Shown here piece by piece: positions 13,666-20,948 of a DNA stretch of 25,176 nt (its first letter is position 1; the number at the start of each line of letters is the position of its first letter). The DNA lies in the IMG/VR virus record IMGVR_UViG_3300044911_001462, positions 1 to 25,176 of that record, one strand, 5' to 3'. Origin of the DNA: a virus. The translations under genes were made by a program, and so were the position numbers. The notes under the pieces were generated by a model, which ran no database searches, was not told where the DNA came from, and worked only from the letters and a program-made list of their open reading frames with translations.

Positions 13666-13863
13666 TTAGAACCACTCCTCAAGCACGGCCTGGGCGTTGC
13701 CCAGATCGTGCTCGATCGAGTCAGCCAACGCGATGGCCTGTTGGGTCACCGCGAGCAGCTGCTCGGTGGAGCGGCTCCACGCCTCGAAGGCCGCGTCCAC
13801 CTCAGCGATTAACGCTGCGGTTTCGGCCTCGCGGGCGAGGGCGTTGCGGGTGATGTCGTCCAT
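13666..13863 (-). CDS. Small helical acidic protein with a sequestered ribosome site
   Basis: 65 aa, MDDITRNALAREAETAALIAEVDAAFEAW. Long amphipathic helices make a coiled-coil-like protein (STEQLLAVTQQAIALADSIEHDLGNAQAVLEEWF). It has one of the few clear ribosome binding sites in the operon, GGAG five bases before the ATG, and that site lies inside the hairpin at 13869-13931, so translation could be controlled by RNA structure. No family is recognised. Confidence 0.65.
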   Translation of the reverse strand: MDDITRNALAREAETAALIAEVDAAFEAWSRSTEQLLAVTQQAIALADSIEHDLGNAQAVLEEWF

Positions 13864-13868
13864 GGAAT

Positions 13869-13931
13869 CTCCGGTTGGTGGTTGAGCCCCCGGCGGGACT
13901 CATGGGTGCCGGGTGAAGGCCACCACCGGAG
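13869..13931 (-). promoter_or_regulatory. 5'-leader hairpin covering a Shine-Dalgarno sequence
   Basis: On the minus strand CTCCGGT (13931-13925) + GGTGG (13924-13920) pair with CCACC (13881-13877) + ACCGGAG (13875-13869), with only T13876 bulged. Inside, CCCGGC and GCCGGG form a second 6-bp stem. The GGAG in the outer 3' arm is the ribosome site of the gene starting at 13863. The fold therefore hides it; melting, protein binding or a ligand could open it. Confidence 0.55.
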
Positions 13932-13965
13932 CGGACGACGCCCGCGAGTATTCGGTTTTCTAGGA

Positions 13966-14148
13966 TCAATGGTGTGCCGGGCCAACCGGCGGTGCGGGCT
14001 TATTCAGGCCCTGTTGCGCTCGGGTTTTACGGCCTCGTGTGCGCTGTTCGGCCGGCGGTTGAGTTTTGCGAGTGGACCGCTCCCCCTCGTGATCACATAT
14101 TACACCGTCGGCGGTGCTCACGTCAGTATCGCTGCAACATTCCCTCAC
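13966..14148 (-). CDS. Possible small basic protein (weak call)
   Basis: 60 aa with a GTG start (14148-14146) that overlaps the stop of the zinc-ribbon gene as GTGA. The C-terminal half is basic (RTRGRKTRAQQGLNKPAPP), as in some small DNA-binding proteins. The N-terminal half has two Cys and is nondescript. The coupling supports it, but coding character is weak and a possible promoter lies inside it. Without this ORF the interval 13864-14144 holds only the leader hairpin and that promoter. Confidence 0.35.
   Translation of the reverse strand: MRECCSDTDVSTADGVICDHEGERSTRKTQPPAEQRTRGRKTRAQQGLNKPAPPVGPAHH
14097..14126 (-). promoter_or_regulatory. Candidate minus-strand promoter
   Basis: CTGACG (14126-14121), an 18-base spacer and TAATAT (14102-14097) on the minus strand. 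It would place a start about 220 bases before the gene at 13863 and so give a long leader including the ribosome-site hairpin. The -10 box is good and the -35 only fair. Confidence 0.35.
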
Positions 14149-14378
14149 ACTGCGTCAGTGCCCACGGCGAGCGCCACCGGTACCCGCAGCACCGGCACGC
14201 TTTTGCCGGTGCCTGGCGTGCGCTCCCATCCCACTACGGCCACGCTCACCGGCAGTTCCGCGGTGTACCAGACAAACTGACATTCAGTGCACTTGCGCTG
14301 GCGGATCACGCGATCACTGCCGCGGCTGTTCGTCATGCTCGCCCGGATCTCGCTGCATCCACAACGGGGACAGTTCAC
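14145..14378 (-). CDS. NrdR-like zinc-ribbon protein without ATP cone
   Basis: 77 aa with a GTG start. The first 40 residues copy the zinc-ribbon layout of the nucleotide-reductase repressor NrdR: C3-P-R-C6, then 'SDRVIRQRKC30TEC33QFVWYTAE', where NrdR has 'R.RRREC..C..RF.TYE'. The ATP-cone domain that follows in NrdR is missing; instead there is a Val/Pro-rich tail (LPVSVAVVGWERTPGTGKSVPVLRVPVALAVG). It may bind DNA or RNA by the ribbon. It is divergent from the small gene at 14438 by only a few tens of bases. C8 gives an extra Cys. The NrdR link is by motif only. Confidence 0.6.
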   Translation of the reverse strand: MNCPRCGCSEIRASMTNSRGSDRVIRQRKCTECQFVWYTAELPVSVAVVGWERTPGTGKSVPVLRVPVALAVGTDAV

Positions 14379-14437
14379 AGCTTCGCTAACGTGATGATGT
14401 ACCCCACCACTATGGCACCGTGAATTTTGGTCAGTGG

Positions 14438-14623
14438 ATGGCAGTCGAGCTCAGCGCAGAGCAGCAGTTCGAGATCGAAAAGCAAGCCCGCACCCTGCTC
14501 ACCAGCAAGGATGCGGGCCCAATGGCAGCAGCGCTCCTGAAGCAAGCCTGCTACCAGCAGCAGCTGCTGCAGCAGGCCGTTAACGAGATCGCTCGTCTTG
14601 AATGCGAGCTGATGGGGCGTTAG
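14438..14623 (+). CDS. Small helical protein, lone plus-strand gene in a minus-strand operon
   Basis: 61 aa from ATG 14438 (MAVELSAEQQFEIEKQARTLLTSKD); a GTG at 14420 would add six residues. Strongly helical, Gln/Leu-rich (YQQQLLQQAVNEIARLECEL), with the look of a genuine phage protein. It runs against all its neighbours. Its TAG (14621-14623) overlaps the TAA of the SSB-like gene on the other strand, so the two end tail to tail with no terminator between. Antisense transcription over the SSB-like gene is possible. Function unknown. Confidence 0.6.
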   Translation: MAVELSAEQQFEIEKQARTLLTSKDAGPMAAALLKQACYQQQLLQQAVNEIARLECELMGR

Positions 14624-14946
14624 AAGAACGGCTCTTCCATCACCTCCGCCACCACACCATCGGTGGCTGCAGCCAAGCTCTGAGCAGCAGCAGCAGCAGC
14701 CTGCGGCGGCTCCCATCCCATTGGCGGTTGCGCCACAGCGCTCACATAGGCAAGCCCCTTGCTGCTGGTCTTCTTCCAGCCGCTGATCGGTACCTGGACG
14801 CTGCCGTATTGATCTGGCGTCTGGCTAAGCACGAATGCGCAGAACGCATCGAGCTCCTCCACCTTCACGCTCATCATTCCGCTGAAATCCACCTTGCTCT
14901 CAGGCTTGGTGGACTTGAAGATCGCCAGGTTCAGCTTGAAGCTCAT
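14620..14946 (-). CDS. Probable single-stranded-DNA-binding-like protein
   Basis: 108 aa, MSFKLNLAIFKSTKPESKVDFSG. Residues 1-75 are beta-rich (VDFSGMMSVKVEELDAFCAFVL; SVQVPISGWKKTSSKGLAYVSAVAQ), in the size range of a small OB-like domain. A low-complexity Ala/Gln linker (partly a CAG/CTG-like run near 14685-14703) leads to an acidic-aromatic end, EVMEEPFF. That resembles the acidic tip through which SSB proteins recruit partners. It lies in the RecE/RecT operon, where an SSB is expected. The call rests on context and the tip, not on a proven fold. Confidence 0.5.
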   Translation of the reverse strand: MSFKLNLAIFKSTKPESKVDFSGMMSVKVEELDAFCAFVLSQTPDQYGSVQVPISGWKKTSSKGLAYVSAVAQPPMGWEPPQAAAAAAQSLAAATDGVVAEVMEEPFF

Positions 14947-15134
14947 TGCTCTCCGGGGTTGATGGTGTTGGCCTGTTCGTATTGCTCCACCTCGGCCAAG
15001 GGGTAGAGCACGAAACCGGGCGTGCGGAAGTATGCAGGCCCCTTACCGGTCTTGCGCCAGCGCAGCAGCGTGTCACGACTGACACCCCAGCGCTCGCATA
15101 ACTGCGTGGCGGTTAAGTAGTCAGAAGATCTCAT
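14943..15134 (-). CDS. Excisionase/MerR-type HTH protein
   Basis: 63 aa from ATG 15134 (MRSSDYLTATQLCERWGVSRDTLLRWRKTGKGP); an ATG two codons earlier is equally possible. The pattern 'YLTATQLCERWGVSRDTLLRWRKTGKGPAYFR...VLYPLAEVEQYE' is the helix-turn-helix/wing of the HTH_17 group, used by excisionases and small phage regulators. It starts inside the end of recT and ends with an ATGA overlap onto the SSB-like gene. No integrase is visible, so excision is not shown; regulation of the operon is equally likely. Confidence 0.75.
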   Translation of the reverse strand: MRSSDYLTATQLCERWGVSRDTLLRWRKTGKGPAYFRTPGFVLYPLAEVEQYEQANTINPGEQ

Positions 15135-15789
15135 CGTCATCCGTTGCAGCGGCTGCTGTTTCGGGCTGCAGCTTGGCATTCAGATCGGCCACGCTTGTGG
15201 TTGCAGGTGCTGCGCTCACCGTTGCCGGCTGCACGTCCAACACCTCCTCCTGGCTCTGCATACCGAGCAGCATGTCACTCGCATACAGACGGCCCCAGAA
15301 GGCCGCGGCGCGGTAGCGAATCATCAGCTCCGGCATGGTCTGCCACTTGCTGCCGCTCTTGGTGGCCCATCCTTCCTTCTTCGCCATCGCAATGGTGACC
15401 GTTGGGCCTTTCAGCTGTTGGCTGCTGGCTAGATCGGTGGCAACCGCATAGCAGGCCAGGCCATCGCCTTCACCGCTCATCTCAAACCGCAACGGGCTGA
15501 ACCTGCCGCAGCCGTTCACCATCGCAATGATGAAGCTGCTGCTCCACGATGGGCGGCCGTGGATGACGTGCAGGTGCTGCATGGCGAGAAATGGGCTGAT
15601 GCCCATGCGGCCTGCAATCTCGAGCGCGACGAGGCAGTTGGCAAACCCCTGCTGCCCTTGGAACTGCGGCGGAATCAGCGTGCTGCTAGCCAGTGCCTTG
15701 GCGATCCGTTGCGCATCCTCGAATGCTTGGATGCCCGAGAAGACTGAGCCTCCGGGTTGTGTGGTGGTGAGTGCTGTGGATTCTGTCAT
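15121..15789 (-). CDS. recT: RecT-family single-strand annealing protein
   Basis: 222 aa. It has the RecT-like run: 'LIPPQFQGQQGFANCLVALEIAGRMGISPFLAMQ', 'IHGRPSWSSSFIIAMVNGCGRF', 'AMAKKEGWATKSGSKWQTMPELMIRYRAAAFWGR' and 'MQSQEEVLD' (given in parts). Members coat single strands made by the partner exonuclease and anneal them to homologous DNA. A flexible Ala/Thr-rich tail ends in DDDEIF, resembling the acidic SSB tip. The stop of the exonuclease gene overlaps this ATG by one base (TGATG), the classic exonuclease-annealase pair. The family is clear by motif. Confidence 0.85.
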   Translation of the reverse strand: MTESTALTTTQPGGSVFSGIQAFEDAQRIAKALASSTLIPPQFQGQQGFANCLVALEIAGRMGISPFLAMQHLHVIHGRPSWSSSFIIAMVNGCGRFSPLRFEMSGEGDGLACYAVATDLASSQQLKGPTVTIAMAKKEGWATKSGSKWQTMPELMIRYRAAAFWGRLYASDMLLGMQSQEEVLDVQPATVSAAPATTSVADLNAKLQPETAAAATDDDEIF

Positions 15790-16625
15790 CAGTACATCTC
15801 GATCTCGGTGGTCTGTTGCTGCGCGCCACTGGCGCCCGTCATCCAGCCCGGCAGGCTGATGGTTTCGATCTGATCGCTGTAGCTCGGCCAGTTGTCAGCA
15901 GCACGGCAAACGGCCAGCTTGCCTAGATCCTTCATGGCCTGTTCGTAGCCGCGATCAGTCATCACCTCATCAGCGGCATAAACCGCCACGGCGTATGGCG
16001 CGGTCGATTCCACGCAGATGAAGATGAACTGATCCGGGCGCTTGCCCGTGGCCTGCTCAACCCCGTTCAGATACCAAGCTGCCTGCACGTGGTAGCGGTA
16101 ATCAGCGATGCTGCGCATAAACCCGCGTGGACTGGCGTCTCTGGTGGTTTTGAGATCCACCATGATGCTGCCGTCATCGGTCAACCAATCCGGCCGGCAC
16201 TTGCACTCCACCCCATAGGTGGCATCCGTCCACATATGGGTGGTCTCTGCCTTGCCCGGCAGGCCCAGCAGCATTGCTGCACCGGGATGGCGCATGATGC
16301 TGCGGCCCATGGCCATCACCACCTCGGCATCGTCGGCGGTGATCACGGTCTTGCCAGCAGCAGCAGCCTCGAACGCTGCATAAGACTCCTTGCCGGCTTT
16401 GGTGCGGCGATCCATGGCAGGTGCCACGGCGATTTCTTCATCCCACCTGCTCAGCTCGAGCACGTGCGTGTGAAGCGCAGTGCCAAGGCGCATGGCAGCA
16501 GATGGTTCCGGCGTGATGCGGTTCGGATCCAGGTAGCGCGACCAGTAGTGCAGCGGTGATCGCGCGATGAGATCCAGATGAGACTTTGAGACGGCCGGAT
16601 GCGCGTGATACGCGGTGTTGTCCAT
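15789..16625 (-). CDS. RecE-like PD-(D/E)XK exonuclease
   Basis: 278 aa. The nuclease core is visible: 'LGTALHTHVLE' (H52/H54), 'YGVE140CKCRPD146WL', 'IMVD157LK159TT', and 'YHVQ181AAWYLNG'. This matches the exodeoxyribonuclease VIII/DUF3799-type PD-(D/E)XK nucleases that degrade one strand of double-stranded ends and feed a RecT protein. It is first in the minus-strand operon, reading away from the divergent control region at 16626-16715, and couples to recT by TGATG. Shorter than E. coli RecE, it is close to the C-terminal catalytic domain only. Confidence 0.85.
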   Translation of the reverse strand: MDNTAYHAHPAVSKSHLDLIARSPLHYWSRYLDPNRITPEPSAAMRLGTALHTHVLELSRWDEEIAVAPAMDRRTKAGKESYAAFEAAAAGKTVITADDAEVVMAMGRSIMRHPGAAMLLGLPGKAETTHMWTDATYGVECKCRPDWLTDDGSIMVDLKTTRDASPRGFMRSIADYRYHVQAAWYLNGVEQATGKRPDQFIFICVESTAPYAVAVYAADEVMTDRGYEQAMKDLGKLAVCRAADNWPSYSDQIETISLPGWMTGASGAQQQTTEIEMY

Positions 16626-16633
16626 ACTTGCGG

Positions 16634-16664
16634 GCAGTTGCGGCCAAATACTAGCAGTTGCGGC
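16634..16664. promoter_or_regulatory. Divergent control region with two 11-bp direct repeats (operator candidate)
   Basis: GCAGTTGCGGC occurs at 16634-16644 and 16654-16664, exactly 20 bp apart (about two helix turns). It lies between the divergent starts at 16625 (minus) and 16716 (plus). A TAGTAT on the minus strand (16653-16648) lies between the repeats and could be a -10 box. A dimeric regulator bound to both repeats would cover the whole control region. No regulator is identified. Confidence 0.5.
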
Positions 16665-16715
16665 AGGCTGCGCTACTGTGCCGAGCGCTGGGACACCCAG
16701 CTCGATCCTCCGCCT

Positions 16716-18983
16716 ATGACCTACTCCGACTTCCTGGCTTCAAAGTCCACAGCCTGCCCACCAGCAGGATTTGATCCGGCATCCTTCACCGCGCCGCTGT
16801 TCCCCTTTCAGCGGGACATCGTGACCATGGCCTGCCGTGTTGGCAGGTTCTGCATCTGGGCCGACTGCGGCATGGGCAAAACCGCCATGCAGCTCGAATG
16901 GGCATCACAGGTCTGCCGGCACACCAAAGGCAACGTGCTGGTGTTGGCACCCCTTGCCGTTGCACATCAAACCGTGCGCGAGGGCAGCAAGTTCGGCATC
17001 CCATGCGCGTTCGCTGCAACGCAAGCCGACGTGCGCCGCGGCATCACGATCACCAACTACGAGAAGCTGACCCACTTCGATCCATCCGCCTTCGATGGCG
17101 TGGTGCTTGATGAGAGCAGCATCCTCAAGGCATATACGGGCAAGATCCGCAATCAGATCATCGAGTCGTTCGCGCAGACCCCATTCCGTCTGGCCTGCTC
17201 AGCCACACCAGCACCGAACGACCACATGGAGCTGGGCAACCATGCCGAGTTCATCGGCGTGATGACCCGCACCGAGATGCTGGCCATGTTCTTCGTGCAT
17301 GACGGCGGCGACACCGCTAAGTGGCGGCTCAAGGGTCACGCGCGGAGCAAGTTCTGGGAGTGGGTCTGCAGCTGGGCGGTCACGATCCGCAAGCCATCAG
17401 ACCTTGGCTACGACGATGGCAGCTTCATCCTGCCGGCGCTGCAGATCAATGACTGCACAGTTGAGACGCCACGTGATGCCGCAACTGATGACGCTGGCCA
17501 GATGGCACTATTCGCCATGGAGGCTCGCACGCTGAGCGATCAGCGGCAGGTGCGCAAGGCATCGCTCGATCTGCGCGTTGCAGCAGCAGCCACCCTGGCC
17601 AACAACAGCACCGAGCAGTGGTTGATCTGGTGTGATCTCAACGATGAGAGCAAAGCGCTCACTGCCGCCATCCATGGTGCGGTTGAGGTGTCGGGCTCAG
17701 ACTCCGACGATCACAAGCAACAGGCCGCCATCGACTTTCAAGATGGCAACATCCGCGTGCTGGTCAGCAAGCCAAGCATCTTTGGATTTGGTCTGAACTT
17801 CCAGGGCTGCCACAACGTCGCATTCGTTGGTCTGTCACACAGCTACGAGGCGTTCTATCAGGCGATCCGCCGCTGCTGGCGATTCGGCCAACAGCAGCCC
17901 GTCAACGCTCACATCATCTACGACGTGGCAGAAGGCCGCGTAATCGACAACATCCGCCGCAAAGAGGCGGACAGCATCGCCATGGCTGAATCAATGGTCG
18001 CCATCATGAAGCAATCCACCATGGAGCAACTCAAGAAGATCCAGCGCCAAGTAGCGCCGCACATCACTAAGCACAAGTCCGGTGATGGATGGGACATGTA
18101 TATGGGCGACTGCGTGGAGAGCATCAAGCAGCTCGACAGCAACTCAATCCACTACAGCATCTTCAGCCCACCGTTCGCGTCGCTTTACACCTACAGCAAC
18201 AGCGACCGCGATATGGGCAACAGCCGCACTGAGCAGGAGTTCTTTGATCACTTCGGATTCCTTGCCAGTGAGCTGCATCGCGTGATGATGCCCGGCAGGC
18301 TGATCAGCTTTCACTGCATGAACCTGCCCAGCAGCAAAGAACGTGATGGCTTCATCGGTGTGAAGGATTTCCGCGGTGACATGCTGCGCATCTTCCAGGC
18401 TGCTGGTTTCGTGTTCCATAGCGAGGTGTGCATCTGGAAGGATCCCGTCACCGCCATGCAGCGCACCAAGGCAATCGGCCTGCTGCACAAGCAAGTGCGT
18501 AAGGATTCAGCACTGAGTCGCCAAGGTATTCCTGACTACCTCGTGACCGTGCGCAAGCTGGGCGACAATCCAGAGCCATGCGCCGGCCCGTTCACTGAGT
18601 TTGCTGGTGAGAACCCACCAGCCAAGAGCGGCGACCCGATCAAGGACTCGATCAATATCTGGCAGCGCTACGCCAGCCCCGTATGGATGGACATCAACCC
18701 ATCGGACACGCTGCAATACCGCAGCGCACGCGCCAATGAGGATGAACGCCACATCTGCCCGCTGCAGCTAGAGGTGATCCGCCGCGGCCTGCAACTGTGG
18801 AGCAACCCAGGCGATCTCGTGCTCAGTCCATTCGCTGGTATCGGCAGCGAGGGTTACGTCAGCCTTCAGATGGATCGCCGCTTCGTTGGCTTTGAACTGA
18901 AGCCCAGCTACTTCAACTGCGCTATCAAGAACCTGACCAATGCACAAGCGGCAAAGCAGGCGGAGCTGCTGCCATGCAACTGA
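16716..18983 (+). CDS. SNF2-type helicase fused to a DNA methyltransferase
   Basis: 755 aa from ATG 16716; an in-frame upstream start (16599) would overlap the divergent exonuclease gene. Residues 25-430 are an SF2/SNF2-like motor: Walker A 'CGMGKT' (51-56), DES box (132-134, 'VVLDESS'), 'SAT' (162-164), and motif V/VI 'GFGLNFQG...YQAIRRCWRFGQ' (357-391). Residues about 455-740 are a methyltransferase with 'SPPF' (484-487) ahead of 'LSPFAGIGSEGY' (703-714), the beta-class order; SPPY/F is typical of N4-cytosine or N6-adenine enzymes. The single chain would translocate on DNA and methylate it. No partner restriction nuclease is fused, so the likely use is protecting phage DNA from host restriction or marking replicated DNA. 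It overlaps the next helicase gene by ten bases. Confidence 0.88.
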   Translation: MTYSDFLASKSTACPPAGFDPASFTAPLFPFQRDIVTMACRVGRFCIWADCGMGKTAMQLEWASQVCRHTKGNVLVLAPLAVAHQTVREGSKFGIPCAFAATQADVRRGITITNYEKLTHFDPSAFDGVVLDESSILKAYTGKIRNQIIESFAQTPFRLACSATPAPNDHMELGNHAEFIGVMTRTEMLAMFFVHDGGDTAKWRLKGHARSKFWEWVCSWAVTIRKPSDLGYDDGSFILPALQINDCTVETPRDAATDDAGQMALFAMEARTLSDQRQVRKASLDLRVAAAATLANNSTEQWLIWCDLNDESKALTAAIHGAVEVSGSDSDDHKQQAAIDFQDGNIRVLVSKPSIFGFGLNFQGCHNVAFVGLSHSYEAFYQAIRRCWRFGQQQPVNAHIIYDVAEGRVIDNIRRKEADSIAMAESMVAIMKQSTMEQLKKIQRQVAPHITKHKSGDGWDMYMGDCVESIKQLDSNSIHYSIFSPPFASLYTYSNSDRDMGNSRTEQEFFDHFGFLASELHRVMMPGRLISFHCMNLPSSKERDGFIGVKDFRGDMLRIFQAAGFVFHSEVCIWKDPVTAMQRTKAIGLLHKQVRKDSALSRQGIPDYLVTVRKLGDNPEPCAGPFTEFAGENPPAKSGDPIKDSINIWQRYASPVWMDINPSDTLQYRSARANEDERHICPLQLEVIRRGLQLWSNPGDLVLSPFAGIGSEGYVSLQMDRRFVGFELKPSYFNCAIKNLTNAQAAKQAELLPCN

Positions 18984-20329
18984 GGTCTTATCAAGACCGC
19001 GCCATTGATGATCTGCGCTCGGCTTATCAGTCGGGCGCCCATGCACCGCTGCTGGTCCTACCAACCGGCGGCGGCAAAACCTGCATCATTGCCGCGATCT
19101 CAGCCAATGCCGCAGCACGTGGCCGCCACGTCCTGATACTGGTGCATCGCCGTGAGCTGATCCATCAGACCAGCAGCAAGCTCGCATGGGTTGGACTTGA
19201 TCACGGCATCATCGCCGCAGGCATTCCGCCATCCGATCACGCGGTGCAGATCGCATCCGTCCAGACACTCGCGCGCCGGCTCAGCCGGCTGGACTGGCAG
19301 CCGACGCTAATCATCATTGATGAGGCCCACCACTCCACTGCAGGGCAGTGGAGGCGCATTCTTGACCACTGGCTCGATGCCTACAGGCTGGGCGTTACCG
19401 CCACGCCATGTCGGCTCTCAGGCGAGGGGCTGCGACCAGTGTTCGATTGCATGGTGCTCGGCCCATCAGTGGCCGATCTGATCTTCACCGGCTATTTATC
19501 GCCCGCACGGATCTACGCACCGCCAGTGGTTGCTGATCTGCAGGGCATCCGCAGCCGTGGTGGTGATTATGCCAACGATCAGGCCGCGGCCGCTATGGAT
19601 CGGCCCACAGTGACCGGTGATGCCATCAGCCACTACCAGCGCCTAGCAGCAGGCCAGCAAGTGATCGCCTTCTGCTGCAATGTCAACCATGCCGTCTCAG
19701 TGTGCGACGCATTTAAGACGGCAGGTATTGGCGCCGAACTGCTGCTAGGCAATACTCCAGACCGCGAGCAGGTGGTGGCCGACTTCGCAGCACATCGCAT
19801 CCGCGTTCTCGTCACCGTCGACGTGGTCAGCGAGGGTTTTGACGTGCCAGCCGCCAGCTGCGCCATCCTGCTGAGGCCCACGCAATCGCTCGGCCTCTAC
19901 CTGCAGCAGGTGGGCCGTGTGCTGCGCCCTGCGCCCGGCAAAGAACACGCAGTGATCCTCGATCACGTCGGCAACGTCAACCGCCATGGCTTTCCCGATG
20001 ATCACCGGGACTGGTCACTTGATGACCGTATGCGCCGCACCAAGGGCACACCAGCGCCATCTGTACGTACATGCCCAGAGTGTTTCGCAGCATTCAAGCC
20101 ACAGCCGCAATGCCCGGTCTGTGGCGCGCAGTGCGTGCCGATCAAATCACGCGTGATACGTGAACTGGCAGGCGAGCTGCAAGAGATGAAGCGCGCACAG
20201 CAGCGCACAGCACGCCGCGAACAGGGCCAGGCACGGACGCTCTCTGATCTCATGGCCATCGCACGCCAGCGCGGCTACAGCCCCGCATGGGCGTGGAAGG
20301 TCCACACGGCCAGAGCAAGAACGCAATAA
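18974..20329 (+). CDS. SF2 DEAH-box helicase with C-terminal zinc ribbon
   Basis: 451 aa. Q-motif region 'LRSYQDRAIDDL', Walker A 'PTGGGKT' (30-36), 'IIIDEAHH' (DEAH 116-119), 'TAT' (142-144), 'TVDVVSEGFDVP' and 'LQQVGRVLRPA' (motif VI, 310-320) give a complete RecG/SSL2-like SF2 helicase. After it comes a zinc ribbon, C367-x2-C370 and C380-x2-C383 (TCPECFAAF...QCPVCGAQ), and a basic Arg/Gln-rich helix. It unwinds or remodels duplex DNA. The zinc ribbon probably binds DNA or a protein partner. ATG lies inside the end of the methyltransferase-helicase gene (ATGCAACTGA), so both helicases are made together. Confidence 0.88.
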   Translation: MQLRSYQDRAIDDLRSAYQSGAHAPLLVLPTGGGKTCIIAAISANAAARGRHVLILVHRRELIHQTSSKLAWVGLDHGIIAAGIPPSDHAVQIASVQTLARRLSRLDWQPTLIIIDEAHHSTAGQWRRILDHWLDAYRLGVTATPCRLSGEGLRPVFDCMVLGPSVADLIFTGYLSPARIYAPPVVADLQGIRSRGGDYANDQAAAAMDRPTVTGDAISHYQRLAAGQQVIAFCCNVNHAVSVCDAFKTAGIGAELLLGNTPDREQVVADFAAHRIRVLVTVDVVSEGFDVPAASCAILLRPTQSLGLYLQQVGRVLRPAPGKEHAVILDHVGNVNRHGFPDDHRDWSLDDRMRRTKGTPAPSVRTCPECFAAFKPQPQCPVCGAQCVPIKSRVIRELAGELQEMKRAQQRTARREQGQARTLSDLMAIARQRGYSPAWAWKVHTARARTQ

Positions 20330-20357
20330 GATTGGAACAGTTATCCCATCTTGCTCC

Positions 20358-20948
20358 GTGCCAAATCCCATACCTGTTGAGCTGCTCGGCCAGCGCTTCG
20401 GGCTTCTAACTGTTTTGGCCGACGCTTCGGCTGGCCACCGCTATCAAATGGTTCGCTGCCAGTGCGACTGCGGCAACGTGACCGTGATCAGGAAAAACCG
20501 TCTCTACGAACGCACCGGTAAGCAGCTGGCATGTGGATGCCTTCGTGGCCGACACGCCAAGCATTCGGACTGCCACAGCAAGCTTTATCGCGTCTGGGAT
20601 TCGATGGTTCGACGGTGCCACAACCCAAATCATCGAGCGTTTGCAAACTATGGCGGCAGAGGTATTCAGGTATGCGCCGAGTGGCGCGACTACCGCAACT
20701 TCAAGGCATGGGCAGATACCAGCGGCTACTCAGAAGGCCTGACGATCGACCGCATCGATAACGACAAGGGCTACGCACCAAGCAACTGCCGTTGGGCGAC
20801 CAGGAAGGAACAGCAAAACAATCGCCGCTGCTGCGTCTACATCCAGCACGACGGCAAGCGCCTGACCGTCACAGAGTGGAGCGAGCTGCTCGGCGTGCCG
20901 CGCCACACTGTGCGCAAGCACCTCGAGGCAATGAATGGCGGCCAGTGA
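20358..20948 (+). CDS. HNH/AP2-like phage homing-type protein
   Basis: 196 aa with a GTG start. N-terminal part 'GQRFGLLTVL...CQCDCGN...ACGCL' with Cys 34, 36, 38, 59 and 61 is a zinc-binding module seen in many phage proteins. The centre, 'LYRVWDSMVRRCHNPNHRAFANYGGRGIQVCAEWRDYRNFKAWAD' (in parts), then 'LTIDRIDNDKGYAPSNCRWATRKEQQNN', is the 'YGGRGI...DRIDN..Y.P.NCRW' signature of free-standing HNH-like homing nucleases. A C-terminal helix-turn-helix (VTEWSELLGVPRHTVRKHLE) would read the target. It sits between the helicase and VRR-NUC genes and may be a mobile insertion. It overlaps the next gene by 14 bases. Confidence 0.75.
   Translation: MPNPIPVELLGQRFGLLTVLADASAGHRYQMVRCQCDCGNVTVIRKNRLYERTGKQLACGCLRGRHAKHSDCHSKLYRVWDSMVRRCHNPNHRAFANYGGRGIQVCAEWRDYRNFKAWADTSGYSEGLTIDRIDNDKGYAPSNCRWATRKEQQNNRRCCVYIQHDGKRLTVTEWSELLGVPRHTVRKHLEAMNGGQ

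Noticed and set aside
13882-14280. Plus-strand ORF of 132 codons
   Set aside because: Ser/Thr/Arg-rich with no recognisable pattern; it is antisense to the zinc-ribbon gene and the leader hairpin.
14375-14716. Minus-strand ORF of 113 codons with many Cys and Gly
   Set aside because: Shadow of the plus-strand gene 14438-14623 and the end of the SSB-like gene; the Cys run comes from CAG/CTG-like repeats.
20330-20357. Imperfect hairpin AAGATTGG/CCCATCTT before the HNH-like gene
   Set aside because: One mismatch and no T-run; too weak to call a terminator.
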